From positions 3,639,182 to 3,703,181 of the forward strand of contig JAJHZJ010000808.1 in NCBI GenBank assembly GCA_023548195.1: a stretch of DNA of 64,000 nt. Reading direction: 5' to 3'. Both the position numbers and the translations under genes were made by a program. Shown here piece by piece: positions 12,489-23,588 of this stretch (positions within the stretch are counted from its first letter, which is position 1; each line of letters opens with the position of its first letter). Source of the DNA: Bettongia penicillata ogilbyi. Taxonomy: Eukaryota > Chordata > Mammalia > Diprotodontia > Potoroidae. Below the pieces are notes generated by a model. That model was not told the origin of the DNA. It saw only the letters and a program-made list of their open reading frames with translations, and did not search any database.

Positions 12489-12965
12489 CTGAGAAATGCT
12501 GGGGGTAGCGAGGTGGTTTAAGAAAAACTTGGCAAGAACTATATCAACTGATACAAAGTAAAGTGAGAAGAACTGGGAGATGATTGTGCACAGTAAAAGC
12601 AACAGTATAATGCTGATCACCAGTGAAAGCCTTGGCAACTCTAATCAATACAAGGATCCAAGACAATTCCACAGGGCTGGTAATGAAAAAAAGTGCTATC
12701 TAGAGAAGGGGGAGGGGGGAAATGAGAACTGATAAACTTGGAATACAAAGTAAATTATAATTTTTTCATTTTCTTCATTTTTCCTTTTAAAAAAATATGG
12801 CTAACAGAAATGTTTTGTATAATCTCTTATACATAATGCCTATCACCTTGCTTGCCTTCTCAATGGGTGTAGGAGTTAAAAGGGAGAGAATTTGGAACTA
12901 AAAATTTGAAAAGACATGAATGTTAAAAAGAAATCAATAATAAACTGAAGTCTTAAAAGAAAATA
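9307..12965 (+). mobile_element. Old L1 with ORF1 and deleted ORF2
   Basis: A second 5'UTR-like start at 9307 leads into ORF1 relics from about 10090: a coiled coil, then AAAACAACTGACCTAGAAAA, then RNA-binding and C-terminal parts to about 11080. At about 11590 the plus strand reads IITVNVNGIS, the start of the ORF2 endonuclease. It passes a SDKEKQK region near 11800, then jumps to the ORF2 C-terminus at about 11900 ('gacaaaagcctcatttctc') and the cysteine region near 12140. The 3' end lies at about 12965. Most of the reverse transcriptase is missing through an internal deletion. All frames are broken. Confidence 0.8.
12455..12488 (+). repeat. (CA)n microsatellite
   Basis: Simple CA dinucleotide run passing into TA, inside the 3' region of the old L1. 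Confidence 0.9.
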
Positions 12966-12984
12966 AAAAAGATCATACCTCACT

Positions 12985-13575
12985 CCAGGATAAGCTCATT
13001 ATCTAAATATCATCATTGTGGATGATACTCAACATCTCCTCAGTCTCCCTCAGTTGCCTCTCTTCTGATTAGAAGAGTGGAGAAATAAACTTCCCCACCC
13101 TGCAAGATTCCCTTATACAAGGCTTAGAATTCTTCAGGGAACCCTTCATTTCCCATCAGCAGCTCTGACCATCATGCCCCTACTCGGGGTACCCTCTGGC
13201 ACCACCCCACTCTTCAGCTTCTTTTTGTGTACTGTCTTCTTCCAGCAGACGTAAGCACTTTGAAGGCAGGAACTTAGTTTTTCTCATTTTTCACGTGGCC
13301 ACACTACTTTGGAGGTTCTCTGACTTCTCCCTCATGCCTCCAAGTTCTACACCTTCTTCCCCATCTCCAGATTTTCAGTTCCCTTATTCTGGAAGTAGAG
13401 TGTGGTGTGGTGTGTGTGTCTTCTTCCATTAGATGGTAAGCACCTTGAGGGCAAGGAATATTTTTCTAAGCTCCCCGAAATGGGAGGGGCTGTCTTCTGT
13501 TTGGAATTTTATCCCCAAGCTTTGCATAGTACCTGGAACATAGTGGGGACTTACTATGAATAAGACTAAAAAGAG
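12985..13575 (+). repeat. L2 LINE 3' region
   Basis: Plus-strand L2 phrases: 'gtaagcactttgaaggcagg' and again 'ggtaagcaccttgagggcaagg', then 'catagtacctggaacatag', the usual L2 3' end. Two end-like segments suggest two overlapping fragments. Confidence 0.7.
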
Positions 13576-14085
13576 GGGTCAGTGAAATATTTACTGGAGC
13601 TATATCAAATACTATCACCCAATACAATATCCTCACCAGAAGGTAGTAAATTCAAAGATGGTAGAATATATTAAATGATCTTTATGCCTTCCCTCAAAGC
13701 ACAGTGTTTTGCTTAATAATAGCTCCTGAATGATTACTAAACTTTATTGTTTAAACTTATGATATTCCTACTATTTAATTAAGAACATAATGAGCTTATT
13801 CTTGGGGTACATGTCATAAGATCAACTTATGGAAAAGAGCATGTCACAAACATTGAATTATAAATCACTGGACTCTTTAATTTTTTTATTATTATGAACT
13901 TGACAAACAACAAATATGAACATTTCTTTATATAAAGATCAGAAAAAGAGGGTTATATATGACACTAAATCACTATTATGTAAAGCTTGGTTTACTTAAT
14001 AGTTTATAAAGTTTAACATAATAGTTAAACTTGCTTTCACCTTAAGCCTTTTCCTTTCCCTTTCCCCCTCCCTTTCTGGCATTTA
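13575..14085. other. No recognised feature (AT-rich)
   Basis: AT-rich intronic DNA without recognised motif. Confidence 0.4.
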
Positions 14086-14089
14086 CTGA

Positions 14090-14683
14090 GATCCGATTTC
14101 CTTCTTTCTAGTACTCATACCTCTACTCATTCACTGGCTCAAGGAAAGAGGAGGGAATTGAAATACTACTTGTTCTACTTCCAGACTTTTCCACTATACC
14201 ACCATTCAGTAACTTGACCTCTTTTGTGGTTCATTCAATCTAAATTTATCACTCAATCAATATTCTGGTAGCTATTATCTAATGACTTCTTTAGACACTC
14301 TGCTTCCTTTCTCAATGAATTCAGTATTTGGTTCAGTCTTTCTCTCTATACCAATTTCTGCCCTCATACTAGGAGACTTCAATATGCATATTAATAGGAC
14401 CTCAAACATTCTAATTGCCCAGCTCCTCAATCAGTTCAATTTCAATTCCAATGACCTACTCCTCCACTGCAGCTAAGCTAAAGAGATGATTGGTCTCATT
14501 CTGGACCTTGCCATCATAGTCATAATATTAGTGCCTCCCTCTGTTGATTATTTCCTATTTTTTTTCTGTACATACCTTTTTGTACATAGTTGTTTGCATG
14601 TTGTCTCCCCTACTGGAGTGTGAGCTCCTCAAGGAGAGGGAATGTCTTTTGCCTTTTGTTGTACCCTCAAACCATAGTACCAT

Positions 14684-14729
<46 letters not shown>

Positions 14730-14755
14730 AGGTGTTAACTAACTGAATAAACAAA
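14090..14755 (+). repeat. L2 LINE: endonuclease relic joined to 3' end
   Basis: The frame 14282-14476 contains ILGDFNMHINRTSN, the GDFN catalytic loop of the L2 (CR1 clade) endonuclease, then a short ORF remnant. From about 14550 the sequence is the L2 3' end: 'tgtacatagttgtttgcatg', 'gtgagctcctcaaggagaggg', and a tail with 'taactgaataaac'. The RT region between is deleted. A CA microsatellite interrupts the end. Confidence 0.8.
14684..14727 (+). repeat. (CA)n microsatellite
   Basis: About 22 CA units with no interruption, inside the L2 3' end. Confidence 0.95.
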
Positions 14756-14956
14756 ATACTGCAAATGTGAAGGTAAAGTTTTACAAAGGTAAAGTTTAGC
14801 AGGGCTACCACATAATTCCTTATTCCAAGAAGCTCTGACTCTCAAAGCATCTCAAAATTATGTTTCTATATCACATTGTTGACTCATTCTGAGCTTGTAA
14901 TCTGGCAAAACTCATTTTCTAATGGTGTGTAATCCACTCATCTTTTGAGGATGCGT

Positions 14957-15278
14957 GTGTGTTCGTCCTTTGTTGCTGAGGAAGACCATGCCATCAGAGA
15001 AATAATGATATGACTTGCACTTGACTTTGTTTTGAGTGAGGGAGGGCTGTGCAGATCACCAGCATCACTTCTCCTCTGGAGTCATGTGAATCCAGTGACC
15101 AGATATTCATCCGGATGACTGGAGATGACCCAGGATGAGGCAGTTGGGGTTAAGTGACTTGCCCAAGGTCCCACAGCTAGTGTGTGTCAAGTGTCTGAGG
15201 TGAGATTTGAACTCAGGTCCTCCTAACTCCTGCACTGGTACTCTATCCACTGCACCACCTAGCTGCCCCTCATCTTTG
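14957..15278 (-). repeat. tRNA-headed composite SINE, near full length
   Basis: Read on the minus strand: a tRNA-like head starts at about 15278 ('gggcagctaggtggtgcag') with an A-box-like region and a B-box-like GAGTTCAAATCTC. Then come the CORE-type 'gggcaagtcacttaac' phrase, a roughly 150-base unique body, and a tail ending 'ggtcttcctcagcaac' then 'aaaggacgaac'. The tail resembles the 3' ends of the non-LTR elements at 33814-33840 and 36041-36067, which suggests that those LINEs mobilised this SINE. An RTE-mobilised marsupial SINE family of this kind is known. Confidence 0.75.
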
Positions 15279-15399
15279 AGGATCCCACCATAAGAACCAA
15301 CCCATTTGACTGATGACTAAATGAGTGCAAACTAGCTCATTTAGCACACGTTTATCTATTAACTGGCCTTAGACATGCAATTCAGCTGTCCACCCATAT

Positions 15400-15700
15400 T
15401 ACGTCATTATCTGTACAAATTACCTTTCATCTATCTTTCCCTTCCCCCTTTAACTTTCTCTGGGCATAGTTAAATCAATTCCTTCATTATCTTTGGAAAG
15501 GGCTTGTTGTAAAAATAAGTGTAACATCAGTGATGTCCCAAACCAAAACTCCTCTGTCCCTAACCAATACTCCTCCATATGTTTTTCCCTATTAGACCAT
15601 AAACTTGTTGAAAACAAGAATGCTCTTTTTATAGCTGTATCTTCAGTATAGCATGATGCTATTTTATAAATGTTTTTTCACTCATTTATAACTATGCCCT
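15400..15700 (+). repeat. L2 3' end fragment
   Basis: 'ttttccctattagaccataaacttgttg' and 'agctgtatcttcagtatagca' follow the order of the L2 3' end on the plus strand, much decayed. Confidence 0.5.
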
Positions 15701-16000
15701 CTCCATCTTGTAATTGTGAAGTTGATTTTTGAGCTCAATTTTACATTAATCCTTAATTCTTTTCATCTTACATTCTGCCTCGTGTTCTGGTAGGATCCTG
15801 ACTCTCAGTTTTAACTATCCTCCCATATCAACTGCAAAGTGGATAAGCATGCCATCGATGCCTTTATACAATTCACTGATAAAACTGCCAAATACCAATT
15901 GGCCAAGAATAGATGTCCAGGGCACTTCAGTGGGCAGTTTCCATTTCTAAACAGGTACCATAAAATTCTCAAAAGTTAATTTTGGTTCATCATAGCTTCT
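15700..16000 (-). repeat. CR1/L3-type LINE fragment
   Basis: Reverse-strand similarity to the CR1/L3 RT region: 'gtccagggcacttcagtgggc' and 'cactgataaaactgccaaatac' are the reverse of the usual L3 phrases. Weak and decayed. Confidence 0.4.
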
Positions 16001-16480
16001 TAGAAATCTAAAAAAAAATTTATGTCAACTTAATGAAATATGCATTTTAACACAGAAAGAACCAAAATCAGAATTATATAAGAACCCATTTTTAAAAAGG
16101 GAAAATAGTGCCAACATATCTGCTTAAATCATTCTATTACCAATCTAGATGGGAGAAGAAAGGAAGGAAAGGAAATTTTTGAAAATAAAAAGGTTGGAAA
16201 TCAGCAGAAAAAGGAGACGAAGGAAAGAAAGAACATCAGGCCAGAGACACGGTAAATCTAGGCTCTGTGGGGCCCCATGGCATGTGTAGCTCAAACAAAC
16301 ATATAATCTACATACTTTAAAGTGTTATTTTTCTTTCAGAACTATCATTCCATTTATTGAAAATTGAAAATTTTGAAATAAATTGAAAATTCTCCACAGA
16401 AGTTAACAATCATGGGCTTTAAGACTAACATCTTTTACTATGGCTAAAAAGGTTTACATGAAACACATTTTTTCTATTAA
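16000..16480. other. No recognised feature
   Basis: AT-rich and purine-rich intronic DNA, no recognised motif. Confidence 0.4.
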
Positions 16481-16815
16481 ATGAAATTTCCCTTCCCAGC
16501 TGTATTTCTGATCTTCCAGATTTTGCTACCAAGCTCCAGGTGCTATCTCACCCTGGAACGACTCTCTGCCAGGCTGCTCCCCTTCTCCCTTTGGTGGAAA
16601 CTGGTTGAGATCAGTTTTATTTCTCTCCTGGTTCTGCTTCCCACTTTCTGGCCCTTTCTCTCTCCCCACAATACTTTTCAGTACTTTTGTGTGTGGACTT
16701 TACCCATTAGAAGGTAAGCTCTTCTTAGGACAGGGACTGTCTCTTTTTTATTGTATTTGTATCCCTAGCACTTAGCAAAGGCCTGAATGTTTAATAAATA
16801 TGTGCTTAATAAATG
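16480..16815 (+). repeat. L2 3' end fragment
   Basis: 'cccattagaaggtaagctcttc', 'acagggactgtctc', 'tatccctagcacttagcaaagg', 'aatgtttaataaatatgtgc': the L2 3' terminus on the plus strand. Confidence 0.75.
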
Positions 16816-16924
16816 ATTGTTACATTTCCTTTCATATAGGACCCACTCAAAACTTTGAATTACATATGAATAATCATAAAAATCACAGATCCTGGGAAAT
16901 AGCATCTTTAGGTAACATTTTAAT

Positions 16925-17050
16925 TGAATAAGCAAAACCTAAATAGAACAGGCCTTGGAGACAGAAGAAGACAGCCTTACCTCTGATACTATTTTTGTGA
17001 AAGGGAAAAACCACTGAAATTCTCAGTGCTTCAGTTAGCTCTTTTTGAGG
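16925..17050 (+). repeat. SINE fragment (MIR/tRNA-SINE type)
   Basis: 'ggccttggagacagaagaagac' then 'cctctgatac' resembles the head of MIR-type marsupial SINEs, cut short at about 17050. Confidence 0.5.
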
Positions 17051-17340
17051 GAAATGGAGTGTTGAGTTTCCCTGAGTGGGGAGATTCTACAAAGAGTCCC
17101 AAAAAACTATATAATTCAAAACTCCCACTCCTTCACACACACACACACAGCAAGCTCTATTAAACACATTTTATAACCTTGAGTGACCTGTCAGTTTGCT
17201 TTCAAAAATAATTTTCAAAATTTACTCAAAAGGCTGAAAAGCTGGTTATAAAGTTGGCAAACTACCCAGATATCATTTTATTCTCTGATGAAGAGGCTAA
17301 ACTTAATTTTTCTACTTTTAGGAATTTTTCTAAAAATTGG
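17050..17340. other. No recognised feature
   Basis: Only a short CA run (17133-17150) stands out. Confidence 0.4.
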
Positions 17341-17344
17341 GTTT

Positions 17345-17578
17345 TTTTTTAAAGTCTTGTCTGACTCTTCTTCATGACTCCATTTAAAGTTTTCTTCACA
17401 AAAACAGGGGTATAGTTTTGCCATTTCCTTCTCCTGTTCATTTTACAGATGAAGAACTGAGATAAACAGGGTCAAGTGACTAGCCCAGGGACACACAACT
17501 AGTAAAGAGTTGAACTCAGGATGATGAGTCTTCCTGATTCCAAGCCTAGTACTCTACCCACTGCACTACCACTTAGTT
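17345..17578 (-). repeat. MAR1-type CORE-SINE
   Basis: The plus strand reads the reverse of MAR1: 'gtcttgtctgactcttc', 'ttgccatttccttctcc', 'ttacagatgaagaactgag', 'tcaagtgactagcccaggg', ending 'ctctacccactgcactacc'. Confidence 0.8.
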
Positions 17579-17579
17579 G

Positions 17580-17970
17580 CATCATAAAGCACAAATGTTA
17601 CACTATAATACAAGCAGGATTTCACCAAAGTACTGAAAAGCATTGTGAGGAGGGAGACAAGTCTAGAAAGTTGGAAGAACCCGGAGAGAAATGAAACTGA
17701 CCTGAATAAGCTTATTATGAAGCTTTTTATGACAAGCTACTTGGATGGTAACCCATAAAACTAGTCCATGAATAAATGCACCTTGGACATATGCAGAAGA
17801 CAAAGGGCTAGGGCCAGAATTCAGCAGGAGAAAAAGAACACCTGTTTATATCTGGGAAACTGCACAGTACTTTTTAATAATTTCCTCAAACCCATCTTTT
17901 TAACACCAATAATAAATGGGTGATGATATACAGCTATGAATCAGGGAAAACCATGATATCCTACTAATCA
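17580..17970. other. No recognised feature
   Basis: Intronic DNA without a recognised repeat. Confidence 0.4.
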
Positions 17971-17974
17971 AAAT

Positions 17975-18215
17975 TGTTAATAATAGCCTTTAAAAAGCAC
18001 TTTAATATTTCATTTGATGCTTAAAACAACACTGGGAGGCAGGTGCTATATACCCCTTCCATTTTTTTTTTAACAGCTGAGGGAAGTGAAGCAGAAAGAA
18101 GTTAAATGACTCACCCAGGGTTCACATAGCTAGGTAGTGTCTGAGGCTGGATGTGAATTCAGGTCTTCCTGACTCTCGGTGGTCCAGCACTATATCGACT
18201 AGATCTACTTATCTA
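17975..18215 (-). repeat. MIR-type SINE
   Basis: Reverse-strand MIR: 'aaaaagcactttaatatttc', 'ggaggcaggtgctat', 'gttaaatgactcacccaggg', 'ttcaggtcttcctgactc'. Confidence 0.75.
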
Positions 18216-18435
18216 GTAACAAAATGAACATCACATAATCCAGCTAAAAAACTGAAGTATTTTGAAACGTCCTCTTAGGATGAGGGAGGTAGTACCAGTT
18301 AAAGGTTAGGAATAAAGTTTTAGTTATTTTGATAGTAAAAAAAAAATTATAAATGAAAAAAATAAAAGTACACTACATATTTATTGCCTCAAGGAACGGA
18401 AAATAATGAACATAATTTACTTTTGCCTTAATTGA
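18215..18435. other. No recognised feature
   Basis: AT-rich intronic DNA. Confidence 0.4.
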
Positions 18436-18439
18436 TTGG

Positions 18440-18655
18440 AACTGTGATTTTGTCAGTGTAGGAATCTATTGATGAGGAACTTCCAACGCAATACCTGACA
18501 ATCCCTTTCAGTTTTGCAAACAAGGGTCTTTGCAGATTTACCTAAGGACACGCATTCACAAGCTAAGTAACCTGCCTGTGATCCCAAAGTCAGCATAAAT
18601 CAGACAGTGTTTGAACTCAGTTCTTCCCGACTCCGAGGCCTGTTCTCTAACCACT
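18440..18655 (-). repeat. MIR-like SINE, decayed
   Basis: 'cacaagctaagtaacctgcctgtgatccc' and 'gtttgaactcagttcttcccgactcc' are the reverse of a MIR-type head. The 3' half is poorly matched. Confidence 0.55.
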
Positions 18656-18656
18656 A

Positions 18657-18775
18657 GGATAGTGGTGTCAAACTCAATAGAAACAGAGCCCTGCGGATTG
18701 TAGACTCAAGCGGGAAAACCTAAACTTTGCTATTTTACATACTGGCTGTAGTTTGACAGGCTGACCACAAGAATT
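18657..18775 (+). repeat. Unclassified interspersed repeat ('gtgtcaaactc' family)
   Basis: 'gtgtcaaactcaatagaaac' then 'ccctgcggattg' and 'tactggctgtagtttgac' resemble the stretch at 30145-30330 ('actgtcaaactcaaataaaaatggg'). Two copies show that this is a dispersed family. A hAT-like DNA transposon is possible, but I cannot show termini. Confidence 0.45.
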
Positions 18776-18789
18776 ACAATTTTGTTTTC

Positions 18790-19145
18790 CTTTAAGTTTT
18801 TCACTTTTCCCCTCCACTCATAATCAACTACTATTTGTCATTATTGTCATGTCTAATTCTGAACACACTTAAAAATCCCTCCTTCCTAACCCTCATCTTT
18901 CCCAACCAGACAGACCTACGAACATATCCCATTCTATTCCATTATGGTTTGCTTCCCCAAACTCTAACTTCCCATGATTCAATTCTTCAACTCTACCTCT
19001 GTCACAGATAGGCATGGTCAAGCCATACCGGATCTCACCATTATCCAGAAATATTCAATTTCCCTAATTCAGACATTCCTCCGTCCTTCTAGCATTCCAC
19101 TTCTCCCTATGCTTCACTCCTAAGCCTCTTCTTTGCCTTTATTAA
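18790..19145 (+). repeat. L2-derived segment
   Basis: Pyrimidine-rich plus-strand sequence that looks like L2. It appears to continue at 19400-19570 after a SINE insertion. Confidence 0.45.
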
Positions 19146-19154
19146 GAACGCTAA

Positions 19155-19395
19155 GCCCTGTTGTTCAGTCATGTCCAACTCTTCATAACCCTGTTTGGAA
19201 TTTTCTTGGCAAAGATACTGGAGTGGTTTGCCACTCTCCTGCTCATTTTACAGATGAGGAAACTGAGGCAATCAGGGTTAAGTGACTAGCTCAGTCACAC
19301 AGCTAATAAGTATCTGAGGTCAGATTTGAACTGAGGAAGATGAATCTTCCTGACTCAGGCCTGACACTCTATCCATGTAGATGACTTACATCCAG
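19155..19395 (-). repeat. MAR1-type CORE-SINE inside L2
   Basis: Reverse MAR1: 'gttgttcagtcatgtccaac', 'ggcaaagatactggagtgg', 'gatgaggaaactgaggcaa', 'tcacacagctaataagtatc', ending 'ctctatccatgta'. Nearly full length, interrupting an L2. Confidence 0.85.
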
Positions 19396-19399
19396 CCCT

Positions 19400-19570
19400 T
19401 CTTATCTCTCCTTTGAGCTTTAGTCCTGACACTATCACCAAATGCCTGCTAGAAATTTCAAAGTAGATATCCCAGAAGATAGCTCAACCTTAGCATGTGT
19501 TAAACAAAGCTCATTATCTTCCCTCCCAAACTTTCTCCTCTCTGTCCTGTCTGTCCACTATCCTAGTTAT
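19400..19570 (+). repeat. L2 ORF fragment
   Basis: 'atttcaaagtagatatccc' and 'aaacaaagctcattatcttcc' match the L2 ORF stretch just after the RT catalytic region, as also seen at 47010-47090. Confidence 0.65.
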
Positions 19571-19572
19571 CA

Positions 19573-20218
19573 AATCTGTCAGTCAATAAGCATTTATTAA
19601 ATATTTACTGTATGTCAGGCATTCTAGTAAGAGCTAGAGACAAAAAGAAAGGAATAAAACATTGATCTTGCTTTCAAGGATTTTACATTTTCATGGAGAC
19701 AACAGGAAAAATTTATGTCTGTGCAAAATTGATGTTATGTAAGCAAAAGGTATTTACTAGTGAAGGAAGAGGGGAGGAACAGGAAAGGCAGAAGGTGGGA
19801 TCTGAACTATTTCAAAGGAAGCCAGGGAAGCTAGAAGTCAAAAGCAAGGAGACAGCATTCTGGGCAAGAGGGGGATAGGCAATGAAAAGGCAGTGTTAGG
19901 AAATGGAGACCAATGATGGAAAAATACAACATAGGCCAATGTACCTGGATTCTAGATTGTATGAAGGAGAGAAAAGTAAGTAGAGTGGAAAGGTAGGAAG
20001 GGTTCAGATTGTGGAGGGCTTTAATTGGCAATTAGGATTTAATATTGCATCCCGAAGGTAAAAGAAAAGCACTTGGGTTTGGGCTGGGAGAGGGTAACAC
20101 AGTCAGACCGTCACTTCAGGAAAATCACTTTGGCAAGAAAATGGAAGAACTGGAAAAGTGAGGGATCTGAGGCCATGATAAACCAACTGCACAGTCCAGG
20201 CAAGACATGATAAAGGCT
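19573..20218 (-). repeat. L2 LINE 3' region
   Basis: The plus strand reads the reverse of L2: 'aagcatttattaaatatttactgtatgtcaggcattc' type start, 'aaagccagggaag' type middle, 'gtggagggctttaattgg', 'cagtccaggcaagacatg'. About 650 bases of reversed L2 3' half. Confidence 0.8.
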
Positions 20219-20224
20219 ACTCAT

Positions 20225-20880
20225 GTGTTCTCTCTCTCTCTCAATGTAATGAGGCTAAAAATGGCTAATGTCAAATCTTGCTGTTTCCACTTCCACATTT
20301 CTCACACATAACCTCTCCCTTCTCTTTACTCACAGCACTGACTTAATTCAGGCCCTCATAACCTCTCATCTAGATTATTGCAACATCCTCCTAATTGGTC
20401 TCCCAGCTTCCAGTCTCTCATCATTCTAGTCTATCTTATACTTTGCTGCCAAAGTGATTTTTCAAAAGTGCAGAACCAACCTTTCCTACTCACTCAACTT
20501 CAGGGACTTCCTGTCGCCACTAGGATAAAATAGAAACTCTATTTACCTTTTAAAGCCCTTCCCACCTAGTCCCAACTTTTATTTTGAGCATCAGTGAACA
20601 CACAGACACACAGACAGAGACACACACACACACACACACGCACACACACACACACACCCCACCCCACCTCCTCCTGTCTTGGTGCCTTTCCTCTGGCTCC
20701 TCCCTTCTCTCTATCGACTTCCTCTTCCAGATATAACTCAAGCACCACCTTCAACATGCCACCTTTCCTGATTACTCTCCAACTGCTAGTGCTTGCCTTC
20801 TCAAACTACCTTGTATTTAACTACATGTATTTATCCTCTTTATAGTTATTCTTTACATACTTATCTATGTACTTGTTGAC
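20225..20880 (+). repeat. L2 LINE 3' region
   Basis: 'ggccctcataacctctcatc', 'gattattgcaacatcctcc', 'ttttcaaaagtgcagaacc', 'caagcaccaccttcaacatg': an L2 in the opposite direction to the preceding one. The two L2 3' halves meet head to head at about 20220. Confidence 0.8.
20600..20657 (+). repeat. (CA)n microsatellite
   Basis: Imperfect CA run interrupted by AG and CG units, inside the L2. Confidence 0.9.
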
Positions 20881-21800
20881 TTTCTCAATAGAATGAGATG
20901 CAATTAAAAACATCACTCTAAGAAGGGATCAACAGGACTTAATAGACTCCCAAAGAGGTCAGAGACACAAAAGAGATTACAAACTCCTGGATCTGGGATA
21001 ATATAAAAGGTCTTCTCAATCTGACTCCCCAGGGATTACTTCATAATAACTCACAAACTGAAGCCCTTCTGAATTCCATTTCCATGAACTTCAGATCTTT
21101 TTCAAGGTAAAATGCCATGTTTATTATCTAGAATCTCAATACAAATAATGAAGAAAAATTATAAGTGGTGGTGATATAGTATTAACAAATCTCAAACTAC
21201 ATAAAAAATCTGCACAACTACATGGGATTGGTTAAAATTTTTTTTTTTTTACATTTTAAAATTTTTTAAAAAAGGAACAGCCTGGATAAACTCAAAACAA
21301 AAACAACTAAAAAGAATAGCCCAGTATTCCATAAACTCAAACCAATTATTAGGGGATGAATTCCATTTGACAAGAATTGTTGTAAAAATATCCATCCATC
21401 AAATAGGTGTCAGTTTATTTTTATTAATACCAATATGCATTATGTACACATTAGTAGGCACTAGGGGAGATCAAAATAAGTTCTTGATCTAAAAGTATTT
21501 ACAATCTGTTATTTTAGCTACAACTCTCAATTAAAAACATGTATCAAGCAGCTACATGCAAGTACTGTGTTAGGTGCTGGTGCTATAGAAAAGAACAATA
21601 ATACGAGCCTTTTATTGGATTTTGGGGAACATAATTGCTGTTTTAACATTTCTGAGTAGACCTCAAGTGGAAGAGATTGAATTTATTCTCCTTGTTATTT
21701 TAAACTAAGGCCAATCAATAGAAATTACAGGAAAATAAATTTAACATATAGTTTAAAAAAAATTATAGCTGTCCACTAATAGAATATATTGTTTTCCTGT
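20880..21800. other. Mostly unrecognised; short L2 3' end at 21530-21600
   Basis: No gene. The piece 'aagcagctacatgcaagtac...ttaggtgctggtgctata' resembles the reverse L2 end. A T-run lies at about 21239-21251. Confidence 0.4.
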
Positions 21801-21804
21801 CCCT

Positions 21805-22012
21805 GGAGATGGAAGCAGTGGTGCAGTGATAAAAGCAGTGGTGCTCTGGAGTCAAGAATCCTGGGTTCCAATCTTATCTGTGATTCTTACTATTGCATGA
21901 CCTTGGACAAACCATTTAACTTTCTGAGCCTTAGTTTTCTCATCTATAAAATGAGATAAGGTGGACTAGATGGTCTTTGAAATCCTTTCCAAGCTCTAAA
22001 TCTATATTACCT
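21805..22012 (+). repeat. MIR-type SINE, well preserved
   Basis: Head 'gaagcagtggtgcagtgat', 'ggagtcaagaatcctgggttcc' (B-box area), 'gcatgaccttggacaaacc', 'cttagttttctcatctataaaatgag', 3' part 'ggtggactagatggtctttg' and 'ccaagctctaaatct'. Confidence 0.85.
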
Positions 22013-22214
22013 TCAGATAAAGCCTAGTGGTCCCTTGTTGGGAGTACTGTAGAGGAGACTTAGGCTTCCATACAGTAGATAACATCTTGGATCTTCCCTC
22101 TCTGACTCTCCCTGAACCACCCAGTGATATACTCCCTAGCTAGTTGATTTTGTTCATCTTAGTTTGGGCAATTAACTGCCCTCCCACCCTCTTTCTTTCT
22201 CCTGGGATTCCTAA

Positions 22215-22430
22215 GGGGCAGGCAGTTCAGTGTAACAGAAAGAATACTTGATTTGAAGCAAGATGAGCAGAGCTGAAATCTGGATTCTACTAGTTTCTAG
22301 CCTGTGTGAACTCTGGCAAAACATGTAACTTCTCTGAGCTTCAATTTCCTCATCTATTAAAAGAGGGAATTGGACTAAATGACTCAAAGTTCCTTACAGC
22401 TCTAAATGGACAATTCTATGTGATATAAAA
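22215..22430 (+). repeat. MIR-type SINE
   Basis: 'gcagttcagtgtaacagaaag', 'agctgaaatctggattctac', 'gagcttcaatttcctcatc', 'ggaattggactaaatgactc', 'ttacagctctaaatgg': same family as the SINE at 21805, plus strand. Confidence 0.85.
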
Positions 22431-22954
22431 TAATTTAAAATGAGATTCATATAAAAACCTAAGGTACAGACTAAAGACAATAAATGCACCAAGCCTACTG
22501 TGGGAGACTAGACAAATCGAAAGTGGCTAAACTTAAAAAAGCAACTAAAAGTTTAACTAGCTCATAGAAGTTTTATTAACATGTAGTTCTTAGTCTACAG
22601 GTTTACAGGGGTCTATTCAAAACCTATCTACAAAAGGTAACCTCTATGGAAGAACTTCTGTCAGAAGGGAGGAAGATGAAGACATCTCCTCTCATATTAG
22701 AATGTGACCTATGGAACTATGCCATGTCATGTTAGATTTTCAATTTCAGTTGCTCAAGTCCATCAAATTCAACCTTTACTAAAGAAAAAATTTCACTTTA
22801 ATTCTATGTTTTGAATTCTGATTCTATGTTTTGAAACAGAAAATTACTCCTTCCAAAATAAATCAAATATAAGTAATTTTTATAAATTTTATAATTTTAT
22901 AAATTATAAATGTTTGACTTTAAAGAAAATATCATTAGTATTAAGTATTTAAAT
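22430..22954. other. No recognised feature (AT-rich)
   Basis: No motif or repeat that I can name. Confidence 0.4.
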
Positions 22955-22964
22955 AATAATAGTT
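22955..22964. repeat. Probable target duplication, left copy (old HAL1)
   Basis: AATAATAGTT is found here directly before the 5' end of the old HAL1, and again at 28668-28677 directly after its A-rich tail. Confidence 0.7.
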
Positions 22965-23588
22965 GGGGGGCAGAGTCAAGATGGAGGAGTAGAAAGATGC
23001 ACATACTCTAGCTCTTCTCCCACAGCCCATAAAACACCTATAAAAAATGACTCTCAACAAATTTTAGAGTAGCAAAAGCCAAAGAATGACTGAGTGGAGG
23101 AGACTTCCAGCCCAGGGTGACCTGAAAGGCTGAGGGAAAAGGTCTGTCGCACTGGATATGGAGCAGAGAGCAGCCCAGCATTGAGCATGCACCTCGAGGA
23201 GGACTGCAGCAGGCCTTGGGGCGGGGAAGGATGGGGGGAATCCCCAGAGGCAGCAGCTGCAGCTCCATCCCTCAACCCACAGGCACCGAAGGTCAGTGAG
23301 AGGGCTGTTACAGTTGGCCAAGAAGGGAGCAGGTTCCCCGACAAAGCTCTAGCCTCATGTAGTGGTGGCTTCCACAGCAGGCAGCAGCCCACATCCATTG
23401 TTGGAAGCCTCATCGTAAAGCCCTTGGGGGAACTGAGCAGCTGATCTGAATCTCAGCCAGGAGCCAGGCCAGGGAGTAAACTCCTTTCCCATGATTGTGC
23501 CACCTTGGAGGGACTGAGATCTTACAGGTCCCCAGAATGTACCCTACTCTTGACAAAGAACCCAAAAGTCAAGTAACTGGATGGGAAA

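Noticed and set aside
20550..20845. Overlapping frames rich in Cys/Val or Thr/His on both strands.
   Set aside because: They are translations of the CA microsatellite.
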